Origin: Bacteroidales bacterium
GTDB lineage: Bacteria > Bacteroidota > Bacteroidia > Bacteroidales > VadinHA17
NCBI GenBank assembly: GCA_003157055.1
Contig: PMIG01000285.1
Coordinates: forward strand, 1-18,766
DNA: 18,766 bases
Direction: 5' to 3'
Below, in pieces: positions 7,969-15,202 of the stretch. How positions within the stretch are numbered: position 1 is the first letter of the stretch; each line of letters opens with the position of its first letter. The notes under the pieces are model-generated. The model worked only from the letters and a program-made list of their open reading frames with translations, did no database searches and had not been told where the DNA came from. The position numbers were made by a program, and so were the translations under genes.

Positions 7969-8961
7969 ATGCAGATAATCATGACAAAGCTAACATTCAG
8001 ATCACTAATGAACCTGGGATCGTCTGCAATTATGAAAATGGCGACCGGAATTAACCTGCTGTTCATACCCGCACCTGCTGGAAGTGATCAGAGATTATCG
8101 TTAAAGCATGATGACCTGGAACGGACTTTTCATATACATATTCCTTCATCATTTAATAAAAAAGTTCCGTGGCCGCTGGTTATTGCATTACATGGCAGGG
8201 GAGGAAACGGAGAAAGCATGATTCTTGTTTCACGTAAAGGCTTTAACAAGCTGGCTGACAGGGATGGGTTCATCGTCGCTTATCCGGATGGAATCGAGCT
8301 GAACTGGAATGATGGCAGGATGGATGAAGAGGTGAACGATCGCGCACACAGGGAGAACATTGATGATACCGGCTTCATCTCTGATTTGATAGACAAAATG
8401 ATAACAGATTACAACATAGACCCAAAACGGGTTTATGTTACCGGAATATCAAACGGCGCAATAATGTCTTATCGCCTTGCCTGTGAATTATCAGACAAAA
8501 TTACTGCAATTGCTCCCGTCGATGGGAATATTCCGAACATGATTTTACATGAATGCACACCTGCCAGACCCGTTTCATTGCTGGCAATAAATAATATAAA
8601 TGATCCGCTGGTCCCATTTGAAGGAGGTGAGATCTTCGGACATTTCCATATGACAAAACTGGGTAAGGTTTTATCAGTGAAGGAATCTATTGGGTTCTGG
8701 GTAAACCAGGACAAATGCTCGGTCACACCGGAAATTTCTGAAGAGCCCGACAGGGATCCCAAGGATGGTACAAGAGTGACAAGAATGGAATTCGGTAACG
8801 GCACGCAGGGGACTGAAGTAATTGTTTATGCTATTGCTGGCGGCGGACATACCTGGCCTGGAGGGTTTCAGTACCTTCCTGTATGGCTTATAGGAAAAAC
8901 CAGCAAGGACATTGATGCCACTGATGTCATCTGGGAATTCTTTAAGAAACATTCGAGATAG
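7969..8961 (+). CDS. PHB-depolymerase/LpqC-type esterase (alpha/beta hydrolase)
   Basis: A serine hydrolase of 330 residues of the 'esterase PHB depolymerase' family, which also includes feruloyl and acetylxylan esterases. The oxyanion-hole segment is LHGRGGNG (74-81), the nucleophile is S161 in GISNG, the acid is D212 in NDPLVP, and the base is H294 in GGGHTWPGG; all are intact. The first 38 residues contain a hydrophobic stretch (GINLLFIPAPAG) that may be a signal peptide, so periplasmic or outer-membrane location is likely but not certain. A second ATG at 7981 is an equally possible start. The gene is divergent from the HD gene and monocistronic, converging on the cold-shock gene 36 bases away. 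The natural ester substrate cannot be told from sequence; PHB itself is not implied. Confidence 0.83.
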   Translation: MQIIMTKLTFRSLMNLGSSAIMKMATGINLLFIPAPAGSDQRLSLKHDDLERTFHIHIPSSFNKKVPWPLVIALHGRGGNGESMILVSRKGFNKLADRDGFIVAYPDGIELNWNDGRMDEEVNDRAHRENIDDTGFISDLIDKMITDYNIDPKRVYVTGISNGAIMSYRLACELSDKITAIAPVDGNIPNMILHECTPARPVSLLAINNINDPLVPFEGGEIFGHFHMTKLGKVLSVKESIGFWVNQDKCSVTPEISEEPDRDPKDGTRVTRMEFGNGTQGTEVIVYAIAGGGHTWPGGFQYLPVWLIGKTSKDIDATDVIWEFFKKHSR

Positions 8962-8969
8962 CACTTGAG

Positions 8970-8993
8970 ATCATGCAATCATGCAATCGAGAT
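8970..8993. repeat. Tandem 8-base repeat between convergent genes
   Basis: Two exact copies of ATCATGCA (8970-8977 and 8978-8985) are followed by a degenerate third unit, ATCGAGAT. Related sequence with the same 8-base spacing occurs near 13963-13978 and 18009-18024, also between genes. Confidence 0.5.
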
Positions 8994-8997
8994 GGCG

Positions 8998-9465
8998 TCA
9001 GGCTTTCGGTTCTTCCTTGAACAGTTTTACCTTCAAAGCAGTGGATCCTTTAGGGCCTTTGCCGATCTCAAATACGACAACATTATTTTCCTTTATTTGA
9101 TCCAGCAGGTTATTTGCATGGACAAAGATGCTTTGATTTGACTGAAGATCACGTATAAAACCAAAACCCTTTGAGTCATTAAAGAAAGTGACTATCCCTT
9201 TCCGAACGAAATCTGGAGCACTTGCAGGATCGTTTTTAGTAATTTTAAGCTCTATATTTTCAGCTATAACAACTGTTTTCTTTAAGGGATCGGGTGGAGT
9301 TGAAGTAATCTTTCCAAATTCATCTACATAAGCTATCATATCGTCAAAGCTGCTTTTCTTATTATCAGTTGACTTTTTAGCACGCTTTTCGGCTTTTGCT
9401 TTTCTTTTCTTTTCTTTTTTTATTCTTACTTCCTTTTTGTTGTATGTCTCCTGTGATCGGCTCAT
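8998..9465 (-). CDS. Cold-shock-domain protein with Lys-rich N-terminal extension
   Basis: A protein of 155 residues. Residues about 1-40 are very rich in Lys/Arg/Glu and are likely a helical or disordered nucleic-acid-binding tail. Residues 41-85 are a linker. Residues 87-150 are a cold-shock (OB-fold) domain with RNP1 KGFGFI (99-104) and RNP2 IFVHA (113-117). The domain binds single-stranded RNA or DNA and typically melts mRNA structure. The extended form, longer than the 65-70 residue canonical Csp, is common in Bacteroidota. It is monocistronic, with 235 bases between it and the divergent gene at 9701. Regulation by temperature is plausible from family knowledge only. Confidence 0.88.
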   Translation of the reverse strand: MSRSQETYNKKEVRIKKEKKRKAKAEKRAKKSTDNKKSSFDDMIAYVDEFGKITSTPPDPLKKTVVIAENIELKITKNDPASAPDFVRKGIVTFFNDSKGFGFIRDLQSNQSIFVHANNLLDQIKENNVVVFEIGKGPKGSTALKVKLFKEEPKA

Positions 9466-9700
9466 AAAATTATTTTACTTTAATTAGTGTTTTTAAATAA
9501 GTGACCAGCTTCGGCAACCCATGGTGAGCAATTAATTATTAACCGGGTTATTGATTAGCAGCAGACCGGGTAAAATCGCGAAGCTGAATCTCCTGCAAAG
9601 ATATGAAAAAATCCGATGAATGATGTTTTCGCATAATTGGTTATGAAGTTCTGAGGAGTTGCACTGTTTTCTTATCTTTACCTGACAAGAGCCTAATACC
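9466..9700. other. Divergent intergenic region with repeats
   Basis: This region separates the cold-shock gene from the gene at 9701. It contains a spaced inverted repeat (CAGCTTCG at 9506-9513, CGAAGCTG at 9579-9586) and a direct repeat ACCGGGT (9542-9548 and 9565-9571), either of which could be an operator or part of a long structured leader for the cold-shock mRNA. I see no tRNA, small ORF or known riboswitch. Confidence 0.3.
9673..9680 (+). promoter_or_regulatory. Possible -7 box for the 9701-11218 operon
   Basis: TATCTTTA matches TAnnTTTG except at the last base and lies 20 bases before the GTG at 9701. There is no convincing -33 element at the usual distance. If real, the leader is about 13 bases. 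Confidence 0.3.
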
Positions 9701-10126
9701 GTGTACCAGAAAGATTATTTACTCCGTATGATTGCAACGCTGATGAAGTTCCTTGGAGAAGTTCTCGGGCTTATCAAGAAAGGAGATCTGAAAAAAGCAT
9801 CAGATCAGCTGGAAGCAGGGTATAATATCTTTCTCAGGGAGGATTCATCATTCTTCCGCAATATCCCGGAAGAAAAGCTTATACAAGATCTTCTCCAGGA
9901 GCATAACTATACAAATGGGCATCTTGAGATCCTTGCAGAGCTGTTCAATGCTGAGGCCGAGTTGGATATGGCAAAGGGCGAAAAAAGTGACAGCCTTGAA
10001 TTCTCAAGGAAAGCGCTGATACTTTTCGAATTCGTCGATAATGAGCAAAAAACTTACTCAGCGGAAAGACTGGATAAGATGGAAGCGCTCAGAAACAGGA
10101 TCGAAGAACTTAATTTCAGCACATAA
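9701..10126 (+). CDS. Small all-helical protein, possibly DUF6483-like
   Basis: A soluble protein of 141 residues, starting at GTG 9701 (MYQKDYLLRMI...). It is predicted almost entirely helical with amphipathic spacing, and a TPR-like feel in the region about 28-125 (GDLKKASDQLEAGYNIFLRED, then an AEAELDMAKGEKSDSLEFSRKAL segment). The opening DYLLRMI and the pattern of a short acidic helical protein recall the uncharacterised DUF6483 group, but I hold that loosely. There are no catalytic motifs, signal peptide or membrane segments. It ends 12 bases before the sterol-reductase-like gene and is almost certainly co-transcribed with it; a regulatory or scaffolding role is possible but unsupported. 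Confidence 0.7.
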   Translation: MYQKDYLLRMIATLMKFLGEVLGLIKKGDLKKASDQLEAGYNIFLREDSSFFRNIPEEKLIQDLLQEHNYTNGHLEILAELFNAEAELDMAKGEKSDSLEFSRKALILFEFVDNEQKTYSAERLDKMEALRNRIEELNFST

Positions 10127-10138
10127 CTTTTTATAACT

Positions 10139-11218
10139 ATGGACAAAACACCGGGATTATTAGCGCCGGCTCTGGTGTATGTATTGATATTTATTTTAAA
10201 TATCATATTACCAGGCAAATGGATAACCGGATATGTGACTAAAACAGATTCCAATGAAAAAATGAGATACCATCTTAATGGTTTCTCCGTGTTCCTTGTA
10301 GTTGTTTTAATATGGTTTTTACTGGGATATTTTAATATTGTCCCATTTGACTGGCTCTATACATGCAGATGGTATGGATTGACGGGCGCATGTACCCTTG
10401 GCGCCATTTTTACCCTGGCTGTCATATTGCCTTATCCCCCTGTAAGAAAGTCGATCGTATCAGATATATTTTTAGGCAGGAAAGAAAATATTCAGTTTTG
10501 GAAAGGAAGAGTAGATGTGAAAATGTGGCTCTATCTTGCAGGAGCGACTATGCTGGAACTGAATGCATTAAGCTTCACGGCGCATCACCGGTTTCTGTTT
10601 GGAGATCAGGCTTCGACCGGCATCTTTCTTTCAACTGTGTTACTTACATACTTCATCGTTGATTATTTTACTTTTGAAAAAGTCCATTTGTACACTTATG
10701 ATTTATTTGCTGAAAGAGTCGGATTCAAACTGGGCTGGGGGTGCATAGTCTTTTATCCTTACTTTTATTCAGTCTTCTTATGGTCTACTGCAGAATTGCC
10801 CGATCCACATACTCCTGTCTGGAAATTAGCTGTATATATTCTAATATTCTTTACCGGCTGGGTGCTATCCCGAGGTGCTAATTTGCAAAAGTATTATTTC
10901 AAAATAAATCCTGAAAGACCATTCCTGTGGATAGTGCCGGAAACAATTACGGATGGCAATAATACGCTGCTGGTAAACGGGTTCTGGGGTATCAGCAGGC
11001 ACATTAATTATCTGGGCGAAATATTAATGGCGACTGGTATCATCCTTTGTATAGGATATCCGGGGTTGATATGGCCCTGGTTATATCCTTTGTACTATGT
11101 CATCCTCTTATTTTCGCGCCAGAAAGATGATGATAACCGGTGCGCTGTCAAATACGGGGAGCTATGGAAAACCTATGTAAAAAAAGTTCCCCACCGTATT
11201 GTTCCATTTGTTTATTAA
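10139..11218 (+). CDS. ERG4/ERG24-family sterol reductase homologue
   Basis: A polytopic membrane protein of 359 residues with about 9-10 hydrophobic segments. It has the landmarks of sterol delta-14/delta-7 reductases in order: YHLNGF (44-49), a G(R)xDxK segment (RVDVKMW, 124-130), LGWGCIVFYPYFYS (198-211), SRGANLQK (244-251), LLVNGFWGISRHINYLGE (277-294) and the C-terminal KYGELWKTYVKKVPHRI (338-354). In the family these surround the NADPH and sterol sites. Known enzymes reduce sterol double bonds with NADPH; the same fold covers ICMT-like methyltransferases. It is short for the family (eukaryotic forms exceed 400), and the usual RPG after DxK appears as LAG (134-136). The substrate here is unknown: no sterol-synthesis gene (squalene epoxidase, oxidosqualene cyclase) is in the window. 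It is co-transcribed with the small helical gene. Confidence 0.85.
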   Translation: MDKTPGLLAPALVYVLIFILNIILPGKWITGYVTKTDSNEKMRYHLNGFSVFLVVVLIWFLLGYFNIVPFDWLYTCRWYGLTGACTLGAIFTLAVILPYPPVRKSIVSDIFLGRKENIQFWKGRVDVKMWLYLAGATMLELNALSFTAHHRFLFGDQASTGIFLSTVLLTYFIVDYFTFEKVHLYTYDLFAERVGFKLGWGCIVFYPYFYSVFLWSTAELPDPHTPVWKLAVYILIFFTGWVLSRGANLQKYYFKINPERPFLWIVPETITDGNNTLLVNGFWGISRHINYLGEILMATGIILCIGYPGLIWPWLYPLYYVILLFSRQKDDDNRCAVKYGELWKTYVKKVPHRIVPFVY

Positions 11219-11249
11219 AATATTCGTCTGTTAAATGAGTGTCAGAAAT

Positions 11250-12050
11250 TTATAACCGATACATTTTCCGTGTAGTATCTCCCATAATATTGACAGCAAC
11301 TTTCCCCGGCAGTATCTTCCGCATAAAGAAAGATGCAATTCTGTTTCCTCTTCCTGTAATGAACGACGGTTGTCTGCCTAACTTCTTAAAACATTCATTT
11401 GCCACTTCATCCGGAGCCATCACCCGTGGTGTAAAAAAACCGGTCTTTTCAGGACGTGTATTCTTAAAACCAGGAGTTGATGTAGCACCTGCGCAACAGG
11501 CAATGACATCCACACCACTGTCTTTCCACTCATACCAGAGGCTTTCCGCAAGTACCCTGTTAAAAGCTTTTGTCGCCGCATAAACTGATAAAAAACCGCT
11601 GCCCTGAAGGCCAGCCATGGATGTCATTAATACAATTGCCCCCTTACCTTTTGTCAGCATTTTTTCTCCAAATACCTGGAGCATGTTCAGGGGAGTTACC
11701 ATATTTAACTGAACCATCTGAGAGTAGATCTCTGCTGAGTTATTAATGAACGGGCCGATAACTGACAGTGCAGCATTAAATACCAGCAAGCTGATCTCTT
11801 TGCCATCCAGTATTCCCTCTATTTCCCTCACGGCATCAACAGCTGACAGGTCACAGGAGATATAAATTACATTTATTTTATATTTATTTTCCAATAAATG
11901 AGCCAATTGTTGTAACGGCTGAAGGCGGCGGGCAATAAGAACAAGATCCATACCTTCTGCTGCCAGTAAAGTCGCAAATGCAGCTCCAATCCCTTCCGAA
12001 GCGCCGGCTATCATGGCTGTCCGGCCATATTTTTGTTTTAAGTTCATCAT
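11250..12050 (-). CDS. Short-chain dehydrogenase/reductase (SDR)
   Basis: A classical SDR of 266 residues with an NAD(P)-binding Rossmann fold. It has the glycine motif GASEGIG (16-22), RR at 41-42 after the second strand (suggesting NADP preference), FNAA (91-94), catalytic S144 in LMTSMAG, and Y157 with K161 in YAATK. The C-terminal region (about 190-266) is longer and basic, and resembles the 3-ketoacyl-reductase/17-beta-HSD type SDRs more than FabG. The substrate is unknown. Its ATG shares the final A of the upstream hydrolase stop codon (TAATG), so the two are translationally coupled. It converges with the sterol-reductase-like gene 31 bases away; both chemistries could act on hydrophobic substrates, but this is only suggestive. 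Confidence 0.85.
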   Translation of the reverse strand: MMNLKQKYGRTAMIAGASEGIGAAFATLLAAEGMDLVLIARRLQPLQQLAHLLENKYKINVIYISCDLSAVDAVREIEGILDGKEISLLVFNAALSVIGPFINNSAEIYSQMVQLNMVTPLNMLQVFGEKMLTKGKGAIVLMTSMAGLQGSGFLSVYAATKAFNRVLAESLWYEWKDSGVDVIACCAGATSTPGFKNTRPEKTGFFTPRVMAPDEVANECFKKLGRQPSFITGRGNRIASFFMRKILPGKVAVNIMGDTTRKMYRL

Positions 12051-13900
12051 TATTTGACCGCTTCTTCCCCTCCTACGACCGGTATCGTAATCGACGTACC
12101 ATCGAGATCGACTGTGAGCTTCGTTCCCGGGTCAGGCCATAGGGTGAACTCCCTGTCGGTCGAGAAGATCATCAGCGCGATCTGTCTGCCGGCAGCTATG
12201 ATCTGGTCGTCAGGCTCAAGGTTAAACGTCATTTCATAGAACTTACCGGGGGTGAGGGGCTTGCTTTCGGTAAGCGACTTATAGTTCCTGAGATCGGCCC
12301 ATCCGCGGTTAATGAGGTTGTCATTGATCTTCGCATTGCGGTCGGGATTCCATGGCAGCTCAATCAACCAGACTGACAGGTTAACGGCCGGCTTGTCGCA
12401 CGATGCCCTGATGGTTATTGTGGGGACACCCGAGATATGAAGAGGCTGCTTCAGCGGAGGCAATGCATAGATCAGCCTGTGATCAGTCCACTCAGCCTGC
12501 GCAAGGGTAGCCCCGCTGAAGGAGTAGTTATCAACAATAGTCTCCTTGCCCTGCTTCGGCGCTTTTGCCATTACAAGCATGCCGGCCTTTGTACCTCCGG
12601 CTGTCAGGAAAAACTGAACGGGTTTTGCATCAGGATTCGGATAATCGGCGTAGGGAGTTGGCTTCAGCCTATCGTCATTCTCGCGGACGATCCATGCTTT
12701 CGGATCATTTTCGACATTATTCTGAATGCCGAAAAGGTACCTGGTGAACCATTTGTTCATCAGGCTGAAGGGAGGCTCTCCTCCATGACCGCCCTGGTGG
12801 AAATATACCTGAACGGGAACACCTTTCTCCCTCAATACTTTTATGAAGCGGACACTGTGACTTATCATAACATTCCAGTCATTAAATCCATGAGCCATCA
12901 ATGTGGCAGCCTTGTAATCCTTAATATAATTCATCAGGTCGCGCTGTGCCCAGAAGTCATTGTAATCGCCTGTAGTTCGGTCAATATGTCCTACGATGAC
13001 ATTATTCCTGAAAACGCTGTCGCAGTAGGCACAATTATCAGGATTGGAATGTATAAAGTCGTAAAGGACGTCAACATCTTCGCCAAGATAGCCGCCCGGA
13101 CTGCGGACAAGTCCATTGGACCGGTAGTAATGATAATATGAGTTATTGGGTGATACAGGGATGATTGCTTCAAGACCTTCGACTCCGGTAGTTGCTGCGG
13201 CAAAAGGTATTGTTCCGTTATATGATGTACCTATCATACCCACCTTGCCGGTGGTCCAGTAGGCTTTCACTTCTTCATTACCATAGGGAGTGGTATAGCC
13301 TTTTGCCCTGCCGTTGAGCCAGTCGATTACTGCCTTGGGAGCCAGAGCTTCGATCCTCGTTCCGACTGTTGGGCATCCCTGCGAGAAACCGGTACCGGGT
13401 GCCGAAGAATGGACAATAATAAATCCGTATGGTATCCATTGCCTGGTCAGAGAGTTGGAAATAATCGCCTCCTGACCTGTCCTTACAATTGCAGGAGCTT
13501 TGAGCCGCTCGGGAGACGGGCCGTCAAGCTGCTGTCTTACATTCCAGTTATATTTAGCGTCTGTAGATGCGATACCGGCAAAATAAGGGCTTGACTCATA
13601 TATTACAGGGAGCTTTAGACCTTCAGTCTCTGTCTGTACCGGACGAGTAACATCGACATGCATCCTGTCCTTTTTCCCATCGCCGTCGGTATCGAATTCC
13701 GTTTCGACCCAGAGGTGTTGTTTTATCCATAGATCGGGATTCTCGAATGCCGGGATTTTCTGTGCTTCACCATTAAGAACCACCGGAATGACGGCCGGTG
13801 TCTTAAGTGTATCTGATGTTTTTGTCCCGTTGACCTGAGCAATAATATTGAGCTGGCAGAGGAGTAAGGCAGCCAGGGTGAACAAAGTGAATTTCTTCAT
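12050..13900 (-). CDS. Secreted CocE/NonD-family (S15, Xaa-Pro dipeptidyl-peptidase-like) hydrolase
   Basis: A protein of 616 residues from the ATG at 13900, which begins a clear signal peptide (MKKFTLFTLAALLLC...IIAQ); a longer frame reaches an ATG at 13945, but its first 15 residues are polar and precede the signal. Residues about 55-400 form an alpha/beta hydrolase domain: nucleophile S226 in GTSYNG, acid D341 in HGFNDWN, base H372 in QGGHGG. Residues about 420-616 are a beta-rich X-Pro dipeptidyl-peptidase C-terminal (jelly-roll) domain. Family members cleave Xaa-Pro dipeptides, cocaine or beta-lactam-like esters, so the substrate is open. The protein is periplasmic or outer-membrane associated. 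The SDR gene overlaps its stop. Confidence 0.87.
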   Translation of the reverse strand: MKKFTLFTLAALLLCQLNIIAQVNGTKTSDTLKTPAVIPVVLNGEAQKIPAFENPDLWIKQHLWVETEFDTDGDGKKDRMHVDVTRPVQTETEGLKLPVIYESSPYFAGIASTDAKYNWNVRQQLDGPSPERLKAPAIVRTGQEAIISNSLTRQWIPYGFIIVHSSAPGTGFSQGCPTVGTRIEALAPKAVIDWLNGRAKGYTTPYGNEEVKAYWTTGKVGMIGTSYNGTIPFAAATTGVEGLEAIIPVSPNNSYYHYYRSNGLVRSPGGYLGEDVDVLYDFIHSNPDNCAYCDSVFRNNVIVGHIDRTTGDYNDFWAQRDLMNYIKDYKAATLMAHGFNDWNVMISHSVRFIKVLREKGVPVQVYFHQGGHGGEPPFSLMNKWFTRYLFGIQNNVENDPKAWIVRENDDRLKPTPYADYPNPDAKPVQFFLTAGGTKAGMLVMAKAPKQGKETIVDNYSFSGATLAQAEWTDHRLIYALPPLKQPLHISGVPTITIRASCDKPAVNLSVWLIELPWNPDRNAKINDNLINRGWADLRNYKSLTESKPLTPGKFYEMTFNLEPDDQIIAAGRQIALMIFSTDREFTLWPDPGTKLTVDLDGTSITIPVVGGEEAVK

Positions 13901-14061
13901 GTGGTTTGGGTTAGAAATAAGATACTTATGTAGAATAATTTTCATTTAATACAACCTGCAAAAATCATACAATCATGAGAATGATTTAAAGGTATTAAGG
14001 TATCAGGATATTAAGATTAAATGCCGTAAAACCGTTGCACCATTGAGCCGTTGGTCTGGTA
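13901..14061. other. Intergenic stretch with short degenerate repeats
   Basis: Between the LDH stop and the secreted hydrolase. It contains ATCATACA-ATCATGAG (about 13964-13979) and a degenerate 8-base tandem series GGTATTAA / GGTATCAG / GATATTAA / GATTAAAT (13991-14022). No terminator hairpin with a T-run or exact promoter box is clear; TATCTTAT upstream of the 13900 start is a weak -7 candidate. Confidence 0.3.
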
Positions 14062-15024
14062 TTAATCCAATGATCTGATTGCTTCACTGAGTATCCCTGC
14101 AGAGCGTTTGAGAGACTCCATCTCCCCGGGAGACAGAGGGCTGTTTATGATCTTTACAACACCCTTATCAGAAACTATTGACGGTACGCTGAGACACACA
14201 TCCTTCAGGCCGAATTCACCATCTACAAGAACAGAGACTGTCATTACGCTGCTCTGCTTCCGGAGAATGGCAGCTGTGATCCTGACAAGCGCCAGCCCGA
14301 CTGCAAAATGGGTGGAGCCTTTGGCATTTATTATATGATAAGCTGATTCACGCACTTGCTTTTCAATCTCCTGTTGTTCAGCCTTCCAGTCGGTACATTT
14401 ATTGCAAACAGGACAATAATTGTCAATAACCATTCCTGCCACATTGGTCATCGACCATGCTGCAAATTCGCTGTCGCCATGCTCGCCAAGGATATATGCA
14501 TGAACGTTGTGGACATCAACGCCGCAATGATTGCTGAGAAGGTATCTGAACCTGGCGCTGTCGAGAACGGTACCTGATCCTATTACCCTGCCTCTCTCCC
14601 ATCCCGATCGCTTCAAAGCTATATATGTCATCACATCGACAGGATTGCTGACAATAAGCATCACTCCTGGCGATCCATGCATGGCGACATCCTCAGCAAT
14701 GCCTCCGACTATATCGGCATTCTTTTTCAGGAGTTGCAGCCTGGTCTCCCCCGGACGTTGAGCTGATCCGGCAGTTATCACAATAAGCTGCGCATCGGCA
14801 TAATCGGAAACTGACCCTGCACGGATGATAACCGTAGGAAAGAACGCCTGACCATGAACCAGGTCAAGAACCTGGCCCAGAACCAGATCTTCGTTCCTGT
14901 CAAGAATAACAATCTCATCGGCGAGACCGCTCTGTGCCAAGGCATAGCAATATGTTGCCCCTACAGCTCCTGCTCCAACCACAACAACCTTACGGATCTG
15001 TCCGCCGTTTTTGTTTTCTTCCAT
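14062..15024 (-). CDS. ldh: L-lactate dehydrogenase
   Basis: A cytosolic NAD-dependent enzyme interconverting pyruvate and L-lactate, 320 residues from ATG 15024. Motifs: NAD-binding GAGAVG (17-22), active-site loop QRPGETR (89-95) with Gln at the specificity position (malate dehydrogenase has Arg), SNPVD (126-130), D155/R158 in DSARFR, and catalytic H182 in GEHGDSE. A cysteine triad, CPVCNKC (204-210), lies where a similar CxxCxxC is found in Thermotoga LDH. A longer frame reaches an ATG at 15090, but an exact -7 box at 15100-15093 places the mRNA start at about that codon, so 15024 is the better start. It is monocistronic and divergent from the gene at 15200. Confidence 0.9.
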   Translation of the reverse strand: MEENKNGGQIRKVVVVGAGAVGATYCYALAQSGLADEIVILDRNEDLVLGQVLDLVHGQAFFPTVIIRAGSVSDYADAQLIVITAGSAQRPGETRLQLLKKNADIVGGIAEDVAMHGSPGVMLIVSNPVDVMTYIALKRSGWERGRVIGSGTVLDSARFRYLLSNHCGVDVHNVHAYILGEHGDSEFAAWSMTNVAGMVIDNYCPVCNKCTDWKAEQQEIEKQVRESAYHIINAKGSTHFAVGLALVRITAAILRKQSSVMTVSVLVDGEFGLKDVCLSVPSIVSDKGVVKIINSPLSPGEMESLKRSAGILSEAIRSLD

Positions 15025-15092
15025 ATTATGATTATTTAAGATATTCACCTGATTAACATCGAAGAGTAACTTTTGTTTTGATTTCTTCATAT

Positions 15093-15100
15093 CAAAATTA
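15093..15100 (-). promoter_or_regulatory. Promoter -7 box of ldh
   Basis: On the minus strand, 15100-15093 is TAATTTTG, an exact TAnnTTTG match. The transcript would begin near 15086, giving a leader of about 60 bases to the ATG at 15024 and excluding the upstream ATG at 15090. The -33 region is poor. Confidence 0.4.
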
Positions 15101-15171
15101 AATGAAATTTAATCAAGAAGATATATTGTTTGCCCTTCCACTCAGCTTACACGACTGGTGTTAAAATAAAC

Positions 15172-15202
15172 TTGCCTTGTCTGCGATTCTATAATAACTT
15201 TG
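15172..15202 (+). promoter_or_regulatory. Promoter of the CrtC-like / membrane-fusion operon
   Basis: TTG at 15172-15174, a 20-base spacer, and TAACTTTG at 15195-15202, which matches the Bacteroidota consensus (TTTG, 19-21 bases, TAnnTTTG) nearly perfectly. The transcript should start around 15208-15210. This is the best promoter match I found in the window. Confidence 0.6.

Noticed and set aside
9506..9586. Inverted repeat CAGCTTCG/CGAAGCTG flanking 65 bases upstream of the cold-shock gene, considered as a structured cold-shock leader
   Set aside because: An 8-base match with so long a loop is expected by chance in a region of this size; kept only as a note.
12437..13141. A 234-residue open frame antisense to the secreted hydrolase
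   Set aside because: The opposite strand carries a clear signal peptide, catalytic triad and full domain order. The antisense frame shows no family motif and is a by-product of codon use in that gene.
13901..13945. A longer start for the secreted hydrolase at 13945
   Set aside because: The signal peptide begins at the ATG at 13900; a 15-residue polar extension before it is unlikely.
14062..15024. Malate dehydrogenase as the identity of the NAD-dependent enzyme
   Set aside because: The specificity position in the QRPGETR loop is Gln, typical of lactate dehydrogenase; malate dehydrogenases have Arg there.
15025..15090. A longer start for lactate dehydrogenase at ATG 15090
   Set aside because: It would add 22 polar residues that the family lacks, and the -7 box at 15093-15100 places the transcript start at or after that ATG.
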